Source of the DNA: Actinophytocola xinjiangensis
Lineage (GTDB): Bacteria > Actinomycetota > Actinomycetes > Mycobacteriales > Pseudonocardiaceae
DNA: 64,000 nt
Reading direction: 5' to 3'
NCBI RefSeq assembly: GCF_001921215.1
Contig: NZ_MSIF01000002.1
Span: forward strand, 558,001 to 622,000
Shown: piece by piece, positions 58,335 through 64,000 of the stretch
How the letters are laid out: each line of letters opens with the position of its first letter
Position numbering within the stretch: the stretch's first letter is position 1
Made by a program: the position numbers and the translations under genes
Notes under the pieces: model-generated
Seen by the model: only the letters and a program-made list of their open reading frames with translations
Database searches by the model: none
Told to the model about the DNA's origin: nothing

Positions 58335-58757
58335 CTACCCGGCGGCCAACGCCGCCCGCAGCTGCGGCGTCAGGATCTGCCCGACCTGGTCCACCAGGAC
58401 CGTCATCTCATAGGCGACCTGCGTGATGTCGGTGTCCCGGTCGGCCAGCACAGCCAGGCACGAACCGTCCTTGACCGACATCAGCAACAGCGCGCCGTGG
58501 TCCATCTCGATCACCGAGCGGATCACCTTCTCCGCGCCAAGGCACTGCGCCGCCCCGAGGTTGAGGCTCACGATGCCCGCCGCGATCGCCGACATCTGCT
58601 GGGCCCGCTCGGCCGGCAGACCGGCCGAGGACGTCAGCAGCAGCCCGTCCACCGACACCACCACCGCGTGCGCCACCCCGGGCACGCTGTCGGCGAAGTT
58701 GTTCACCAGCCAGCCGAACTGCCCCATGTGGTGCGCCTGCTCGGAAGTTCCGGTCAT
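58335..58757 (-). CDS. Roadblock/LC7 protein (CvnB-like), second conservon
   Basis: A 140-residue roadblock protein with FGWLVNNFADSVPGVAHAVVV, SVDGLLLTSSAGLPAERAQQ and SVIEMDHGALLLMSVKDGSCLA. It is clearly paralogous to the protein at 53983-54399. It overlaps the kinase stop by 4 bp. Confidence 0.94.
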   Translation of the reverse strand: MTGTSEQAHHMGQFGWLVNNFADSVPGVAHAVVVSVDGLLLTSSAGLPAERAQQMSAIAAGIVSLNLGAAQCLGAEKVIRSVIEMDHGALLLMSVKDGSCLAVLADRDTDITQVAYEMTVLVDQVGQILTPQLRAALAAG

Positions 58758-61102
58758 GCCTCCCCCTTCTGGTTCTGGCCATCACGAACGCCCGCCTGGA
58801 AGGCACTGAGGAACCCGCGTGCCCGCGCGGGGTCCCGCGCCGGGGCACCACCGGACGGCGGCGCGACCGGCGGTGCCGGCGGGGCGAGCAACTGACCCTT
58901 CGGTACCCGCTTGGGCAACCCGTTGGGCCCCAACGCCACCGGCGCGGCGGCCGGTGCGACCGGGGCGACCCCGGGCGCGCCGGCCGGGCCGCGCAGCCAG
59001 GTGAACCCACCGGCCGCCGGCGCCGGCGAGTCGACCGGGGTGTGCGCGGTGAACAGGATCGACGCCGGGGTGCGGGCCGACGGGAACTCCGGCAGCCGCA
59101 CGTGGATCCCGGCCAGCTCCAGCCGGTCGGCCACCGGCCCGGCGTGCGCCGTCAGGGCCGGCACCGGTTGTTCGTCGTGGGTCACCAGCGTCGCCGGCAC
59201 GGTCACCGCCGCACACAGCCCGGCACCCTCACGGCGCCCGAGCGCGACCGTGATCCCGTGCCGCGCGGTCAGCCGGCCGACGACGAACAGGCCCATCTGC
59301 CGGGAGATCGGCACCCCGGCCCCACCGCCAGCGGCCACCCGCTCGTTGGCCGTACGCAGCTCCGCGTCGCCCATCCCGACACCCTGGTCGAGGATCTCGA
59401 CGCGCAGCGACCCGTCGGCCCGCTCGGTGGATTCGATCACCACCTGGCTCTGCGGCGGGGAGAACGTGGTGGCGTTCTCGATCAGCTCGGCCGCCGACCG
59501 GATCAGGTCACCGGCCGCGTAGCCGACGATCCGCAGGCCGGGTGCGGACCGGATCAGCGCGCGCTGGTACTGCTCCACTTCGGACACCGCGGCCCGCAGG
59601 ACGTCCGAGAGCGGAACGGGTTCGGTGAACCGGCGGGACAGTGTCGCGCCGGAGAGCACCATCAGGTTCTCGTTGTTGCGGCGCATCCGGGTCGCCAGGT
59701 GGTCGATCCGGAACAGGTTCGCCAGCTGGTCGGGGTCGTCGGCCTTCTGCTCCAACGCCTCCAGCTGCCGCAGCTGCCGCTCCACCAGCCCCTGGCTGCG
59801 CCGGGACAGGTTCTGGAAGATGTTGCTCAGGTCGCGGCGCAGGTTCGCCTCGTCGGCCGCCGAACGCACCGCCTGGGAGTGCACCGCGTCGAACGCCCGC
59901 GCCAGCTGGCCGAACTCCTCGGTGGTGCGCAACGGAACCGGCTGGATCGCCGCCTGGCCGGTGTCGCCGGCCCGGATGGCCGCCACCGCCTCCGGCAGCC
60001 GGGTGGCGGCCACCTCCAGCGCCGTGCGCCGCAGCGTGCCGAACGAGCGCACCAGGTACCGGCCCAGCCCGCCGCCGATCCCGGCCGCCAGCAGGACCAG
60101 GGTCAGCAGCAGCACCGACTCCGCCCCGGCGCGGTTGCTGATGTACTCGGCCAGCCGCCCCGACTCGGCACGCAGCCGGCGGGCCTCGTCCTCGCTGACC
60201 TGGCGCATCAGGTCGCCGGAGGTCGACAGCGATGCGTGCCACTGGTCGGTGTCGAACCGCGCGGTGCCGGCCCGCACGGCGTCGGTCATCACCCGCCGGT
60301 CGGCCAGCGCGCTGCCGGTGACCGTGCGCCCGTAGCGGCCGACCATCGCCGGCGGGGCGACCGCCTCGAAGTCACCGAGGTTGTCGTCCAGCCGCAGTTC
60401 GGCCTCGACGATCGGCGCGCCCTCGACGGCGGTCAGTTGGCCGTCGGCCAGGCCGAGCAGACCGGTGGCGTGCTGCACGCCGATCTGCTCGCGCATGCCC
60501 TGCAACTCGTTGAGCGCGATCGAGGTCCCGGTGAGCTGCTCGTCGGGGAACCGGCCGACCAGCGCCCGGTCGAAGTCCAGGATCGCCTGGGTGACGGCGT
60601 TGTAGGCGTTGAGGATGACCGTGCGGTCACCGCCGTTGATCATCCGGTCGCGGGTGTAGTCGAGCAGCCCCAGGGTCCCGGTCATCGCCCGGTACCGCAG
60701 CGACACCTCCTCGGCCAGCTCCGGCGCGCGCCCCAGGGTGTCCCGCGTGCGGTCGATGGCCGCGTCGGTGGTCTCGGCCAGCAGCGCCATGTTCGGCCCG
60801 CCGCGCGCCGCCTCGGTGCGCTCCAGCTGGACGGCGGTCAGCGTGTGGCCCAGGTCCACGCGCAGCGCGGCGACCCGCTCGATGTCGCGGTAGCTCTCGG
60901 CCAGCCGAACGTCCTGGTAGACCCGCAGCACCCCCAGCACCAGCGCGCCGACCACGGGCACGACGAGGACCACACCCAGCTTCACCAGCAGCGGCCAGTT
61001 GCGCCACTGCACGACGGCGGCCCACCATGCCCCGTTCACGAGCTGCTGCACCTCGCGGGAGATCCACCCGGCCGGACGCGTGGCCGGTGCGACGATTTTC
61101 AT
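58754..61102 (-). CDS. Conservon sensor histidine kinase-like protein (CvnA-like), second
   Basis: A 782-residue membrane protein: first helix about 38-60 (LVKLGVVLVVPVVGALVLGVLRV), a helical nitrate-sensor-like domain (about 65-330), second helix about 335-355, HAMP and an HATPase domain with AAELIENATTFSPPQSQV and DQGVGMGDAEL. The long Pro/Ala-rich C-terminus is shared with its paralogue. The ATG at 61102 begins MKIVAPATRPAGW. It heads the second conservon and is divergent from the DUF485/symporter genes. Confidence 0.92.
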   Translation of the reverse strand: MKIVAPATRPAGWISREVQQLVNGAWWAAVVQWRNWPLLVKLGVVLVVPVVGALVLGVLRVYQDVRLAESYRDIERVAALRVDLGHTLTAVQLERTEAARGGPNMALLAETTDAAIDRTRDTLGRAPELAEEVSLRYRAMTGTLGLLDYTRDRMINGGDRTVILNAYNAVTQAILDFDRALVGRFPDEQLTGTSIALNELQGMREQIGVQHATGLLGLADGQLTAVEGAPIVEAELRLDDNLGDFEAVAPPAMVGRYGRTVTGSALADRRVMTDAVRAGTARFDTDQWHASLSTSGDLMRQVSEDEARRLRAESGRLAEYISNRAGAESVLLLTLVLLAAGIGGGLGRYLVRSFGTLRRTALEVAATRLPEAVAAIRAGDTGQAAIQPVPLRTTEEFGQLARAFDAVHSQAVRSAADEANLRRDLSNIFQNLSRRSQGLVERQLRQLEALEQKADDPDQLANLFRIDHLATRMRRNNENLMVLSGATLSRRFTEPVPLSDVLRAAVSEVEQYQRALIRSAPGLRIVGYAAGDLIRSAAELIENATTFSPPQSQVVIESTERADGSLRVEILDQGVGMGDAELRTANERVAAGGGAGVPISRQMGLFVVGRLTARHGITVALGRREGAGLCAAVTVPATLVTHDEQPVPALTAHAGPVADRLELAGIHVRLPEFPSARTPASILFTAHTPVDSPAPAAGGFTWLRGPAGAPGVAPVAPAAAPVALGPNGLPKRVPKGQLLAPPAPPVAPPSGGAPARDPARARGFLSAFQAGVRDGQNQKGEA

Positions 61103-61289
61103 AAACCTAGGGAGAGCGTGACAATGAGTACAAGAGCTGATTACGCCACCGGTCGAACACACTCCGTTGCCTACCGATAGTAGGGCTCCCGATCAGGGTC
61201 TTCCGACCCTGAGCCGGCCTTGACGTCGTGGCTACGCTTTCGTCGCCACACCAGGTTGGCGCGCTGGAGATCATCGCGGAGGCACCTGC

Positions 61290-61658
61290 ATGACCCGAAT
61301 GTCTTCCTTTGCCCAGGTGCCGGAAAAGGATTACCTCGTCGACGAGTCCGGCGAACCGGACTTCGCCGCGATCCACGCGCACCCGGAATTCCTGGCGCTG
61401 CGCCGCCGGGTACTCCGGTTCGTGTTTCCGCTCGCCGCGTTGGTCCTGTGCTGGTACCTGACCTACGTCCTGCTCGCCGCCTACGCGCCGGACCTCATGG
61501 CCACACCGGTGTTCGGCTCGGTCAACGCCGGTCTGCTGCTCGGCCTGTCGCAGTTCGCCAGCACGGTCCTGATCATGTCGCGGTACGCGCGTTTCGCCCG
61601 CAGGAAGGCCGATCCGATGGTCGCGTCGCTGCGGGAACGGGCCGGTGTCGACCGGTGA
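61290..61658 (+). CDS. DUF485 membrane protein
   Basis: A 122-residue protein with two helices: FVFPLAALVLCWYLTYVLLAAYAPDLM and GLLLGLSQFASTVLIMSRYARFARRK. The AxHPEFLALRRRxLRFVFP motif is typical. DUF485 proteins (YjcH-like) are encoded before acetate/solute symporters, and here the stop overlaps the symporter GTG by 4 bp. Confidence 0.94.
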   Translation: MTRMSSFAQVPEKDYLVDESGEPDFAAIHAHPEFLALRRRVLRFVFPLAALVLCWYLTYVLLAAYAPDLMATPVFGSVNAGLLLGLSQFASTVLIMSRYARFARRKADPMVASLRERAGVDR

Positions 61659-63232
61659 ACGGCGACCCGATCCTCAACGTGGCGATCTTCCTGGCGATCG
61701 TCGCGGTCACCCTGTTCGTGGTGTACCGGGTCAGCAGCGCCAACACCTCCACCGCCGACTACTACGCCGCCGGAAGCGCTTTCACCGGCGTGCAGAACGG
61801 CGTCGCGCTGTCCGGGGACTATCTGTCGGCCGCGTCGTTCCTCGGGGTCGCCGGCGCGATCGCGGTCCACGGCTACGACGGATTCCTGTACTCGATCGGA
61901 TTCCTGGTCGCCTGGCTGATCCCGCTGCTGCTGATCGCCGAACGGTTCCGCAACGTCGGCCGGTTCACCATGGGCGACGTCGTCAGCTTCCGGATGCGCC
62001 AGCGCCCGGTCCGCGCCGCCGCCGCGTACTCGACGCTGGTGATCTCGGCGTTCTACCTGATCGCCCAGATGGCCGGGGCCGGCGTGCTGGTCTCACTGCT
62101 GCTGGACGTGCGTTCCACCGGCGGGCAGGCGCTGGTGATCGCCGGTGTCGGCGTCATCATGATCGTCTACGTGCTGGTCGGCGGGATGAAGGGCACCACC
62201 TGGGTGCAGATCATCAAGGCCAGCCTGCTGCTGGTGTGCGTGCTGATGCTCAGCGTGTTCATCCTCGGCAAGTTCGGCTTCAGCCTGACCACGCTGCTGG
62301 ACCGGGCCGCCGCCGGCAACGGCCACGGCGCCGCCATGCACGCCCCCGGCACCCAGTACGGCGCCAGCCCCACCAGCCGGCTCGACTTCGTCTCCCTGGC
62401 GCTCGCGCTGGTCCTGGGCGCGGGCGCGCTGCCGCACGTGCTGATGCGCTTCTACACCGTGCCCGACGCCTTCCAGGCCCGCCGCTCGGTGCTCTCCGCG
62501 CTCTGGGCGATGGTCCTGTTCTACCTCGCCACGCTGGTCATCGGCTACGGCGCCAGCGCGATCGTCGGCTCGTCGGCGATCATCTCCGCGCCCGGCGGGG
62601 AGAACGCCGCGGTGCCGCTGCTGGCCTTCGAGGTCGGTGGCGCGGTCCTGCTGGCGATCGTCGCCGCCGTCGCGTTCACCACGATCCTGGCGGTGGTCGC
62701 CGGCCTGACGCTCACCGCCTCGGCCTCCTTCGCCCACGACGTGTACGCCAACGTGCTGCGCGGCGGCCGGCCGAAACCGGGCGCGGAGCTGCGGGTCGCG
62801 CGGATCACGGCGGTGGTCATCGGCTGCCTGTCGATCCTCGGCGGCATCCTGGCCCTCGGGCAGAACGTGGCCTCGCTGGTGGCCCTGGCGTTCGCGATCG
62901 CCGCGTCGGCCAACCTGCCGACGATCCTCTACACGCTGTTCTGGCGCCGGTTCAGCACCACCGGCTCGCTGTTCTCGATGTACGGCGGGCTCGGCTCGTG
63001 CCTGCTGCTGATCGCGTTCTCCCCGGTGGTCTCCGGCGCCAGCAACTCGATCTTCACGAACGTGGACTTCCACCTGTTCCCGCTGAGCAACCCCGGCCTG
63101 GTGTCCATCCCGCTGTCGTTCCTGCTCGGCTACCTCGGCACCGTCCTTGGTCGCGACCGCCCCGACCCCCGGCTCGCTGACCAGCTGGAAGTCCGCTCGC
63201 TGACCGGCATCGGCGCCCGGCCGCGACCCTGA
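61655..63232 (+). CDS. actP: Solute:sodium symporter, ActP (cation/acetate) type
   Basis: A 525-residue transporter with about 13 helices. SSS family marks are TADYYAAGSAFTGVQNGVALSGDYLSAASFLG in parts at about 30-62, GGMKGTTWVQIIKASLLL and ALPHVLMRFYTVPDAFQARRS. It takes up acetate or other short monocarboxylates with Na+. The GTG start is coupled to the DUF485 gene. The specific substrate within the ActP group is not certain. Confidence 0.93.
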   Translation: MNGDPILNVAIFLAIVAVTLFVVYRVSSANTSTADYYAAGSAFTGVQNGVALSGDYLSAASFLGVAGAIAVHGYDGFLYSIGFLVAWLIPLLLIAERFRNVGRFTMGDVVSFRMRQRPVRAAAAYSTLVISAFYLIAQMAGAGVLVSLLLDVRSTGGQALVIAGVGVIMIVYVLVGGMKGTTWVQIIKASLLLVCVLMLSVFILGKFGFSLTTLLDRAAAGNGHGAAMHAPGTQYGASPTSRLDFVSLALALVLGAGALPHVLMRFYTVPDAFQARRSVLSALWAMVLFYLATLVIGYGASAIVGSSAIISAPGGENAAVPLLAFEVGGAVLLAIVAAVAFTTILAVVAGLTLTASASFAHDVYANVLRGGRPKPGAELRVARITAVVIGCLSILGGILALGQNVASLVALAFAIAASANLPTILYTLFWRRFSTTGSLFSMYGGLGSCLLLIAFSPVVSGASNSIFTNVDFHLFPLSNPGLVSIPLSFLLGYLGTVLGRDRPDPRLADQLEVRSLTGIGARPRP

Positions 63233-63247
63233 GCGGGGGCCACTAGC

Positions 63248-64000
63248 ATGGCTCGGGTGTGGACACACCTGGACTGGCTGGAGGCCGAGAGCATCGACAT
63301 CATGCGCGAGGCGGTGGCCGAGAGCGAGAGACCGGTGCTGCTGTACTCGATCGGCAAGGACTCCTCGGTGCTGCTCCACCTCGCCAGGAAGGCCTTCTAC
63401 CCCTCGCGCCCGCCGTTCCCGCTGCTGCACGTCGACACCACCTGGAAGTTCCGGGAGATGATCGAGTTCCGGGACCGGGTCGTGGCCGAGCACGGCCTGG
63501 ACCTGATCGTGCACCACAACCCGGAGTGCCTCGCCCAGGGCATCAACCCGTTCACCCACGGCTCGGCCACCCACACCGACCTGTGGAAGACCCAGGGGCT
63601 GCGCCAGGCCATGGACAAGCACCGCTTCGACCTGGCCTTCGGCGGCGCGCGCCGCGACGAGGAGGCCTCCCGGGCCAAGGAGCGGGTGTTCTCCTTCCGC
63701 ACCGCGGACCACCGCTGGGAGCCGCGCGCCCAGCGTCCTGAGCTGTGGCGGCTCTACAACGCGCGCAAGGCGCCGGGGGAGAGCATCCGGGTGTTCCCGC
63801 TGTCCAACTGGACCGAGCTGGACGTCTGGCAGTACATCGAGCGGGAGTCGATCCCGGTCGTGCCGCTGTACTTCGCCGCGCCGCGCCCGGTCGTCGACCG
63901 TGACGGCACGATGATCATGGTCGACGACGACCGCCTGCCGCTGGAGTCCGACGAGACCCCGCGCGTGGTGACCGTGCGGTTCCGCACGCTGGGCTGCTAC
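63248..64000 (+). CDS. cysD: Sulfate adenylyltransferase subunit 2, 3' end cut by window
   Basis: The first 251 residues of the ATP-sulfurylase small subunit, which makes adenosine 5'-phosphosulfate for cysteine synthesis together with CysN. The PP-loop [17 protein letters not shown] (about 34-50), [36 protein letters not shown] and [15 protein letters not shown] are intact. The start is uncertain: ATG 63248 is given, but TAGCAT (63244-63249) lies 7 nt before an in-frame GTG at 63257, the leaderless pattern of other genes here, and that GTG may be the true start. The gene runs off the right edge. Confidence 0.95.
   Translation, partial: MARVWTHLDWLEAESIDIMREAVAESERPVLLYSIGKDSSVLLHLARKAFYPSRPPFPLLHVDTTWKFREMIEFRDRVVAEHGLDLIVHHNPECLAQGINPFTHGSATHTDLWKTQGLRQAMDKHRFDLAFGGARRDEEASRAKERVFSFRTADHRWEPRAQRPELWRLYNARKAPGESIRVFPLSNWTELDVWQYIERESIPVVPLYFAAPRPVVDRDGTMIMVDDDRLPLESDETPRVVTVRFRTLGCY

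Noticed and set aside
59042-61180. 712-residue forward ORF opposite the second conservon kinase
   Set aside because: Composition artefact in GC-rich DNA. The kinase frame has helices, HAMP and HATPase motifs.
1-64000. Search for tRNA, rRNA, CRISPR arrays, transposases and integrases
   Set aside because: No cloverleaf-like run ending in a plausible acceptor, no regularly spaced direct repeats with unique spacers, and no transposase or integrase motifs were seen by eye. A covariance-model scan was not possible.

Overview
The window is very GC-rich. Its genes are tightly packed, with many 1-8 bp overlaps, GTG starts and leaderless starts. It carries typical actinomycete markers: two conservon-type operons (kinase, roadblock, DUF742, with or without GTPase), an ECF sigma/anti-sigma pair, DasR-type operators, a TNT-domain secreted protein and a DUF692 cluster. 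This points to a chromosomal segment of a soil actinomycete, probably of the order Pseudonocardiales. I saw no tRNA, rRNA, CRISPR array, insertion sequence or attachment site.

Left part (1-16 kb): the 3' part of a fatty-acid desaturase; a transglutaminase-like protein; a reverse operon of CoA-transferase, acyl-CoA dehydrogenase and GntR regulator, divergent from a methyltransferase; a reverse ECF sigma factor with its zinc anti-sigma factor; then a forward redox block. The redox block holds a secreted DUF1996 protein with Pro/Glu repeats, a haem-type membrane protein, a 3Fe-4S ferredoxin, and a ferredoxin reductase with a low-complexity tail of nearly 900 residues. A two-component system converges on it.

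Middle (16-40 kb): a small HATPase-like protein; a secreted TNT-domain protein; a fused SecDF; a PadR-controlled ABC exporter with a palindromic operator; a nitrilase-fold protein lacking its catalytic Cys; a small GlsB-like membrane protein; a chitin-type LPMO behind two DasR-type boxes; a DUF305 lipoprotein; 6-phosphogluconate dehydrogenase; and a reverse catabolic operon (CoA-transferase, citrate-synthase-like lyase, LigB and LigA extradiol dioxygenase subunits, MDR oxidoreductase). This operon faces an IclR regulator and an amidohydrolase, and matching CGGAC-N4-GTCCG palindromes lie at both gene boundaries. An AlkZ-like protein, an epimerase and a small hypothetical follow. Next comes a three-gene operon of a Cys/Gly-tailed TIGR04222-type membrane protein, a DUF692 (MNIO) enzyme and a small SCO6045-like partner, which is the best candidate for an under-described system here.

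Right part (40-64 kb): a 940-bp intergenic stretch rich in G/T and hairpins leads into a LacI-controlled glycoside utilisation operon (GH5-like hydrolase, family-5 binding protein, two permeases, two ATPases, LacI, FrnE-like thiol protein). Two LacI-type operators lie 110 bp apart upstream. After a secreted esterase and a second ferredoxin-reductase-like protein come two conservons on the reverse strand. One has a MHYT-domain membrane protein after its GTPase, and the other has no GTPase gene. A patatin lies between them. The window ends with a DUF485/ActP solute symporter pair and the 5' part of cysD.

Family names come from recognised motifs and remembered family features. No database search was run.
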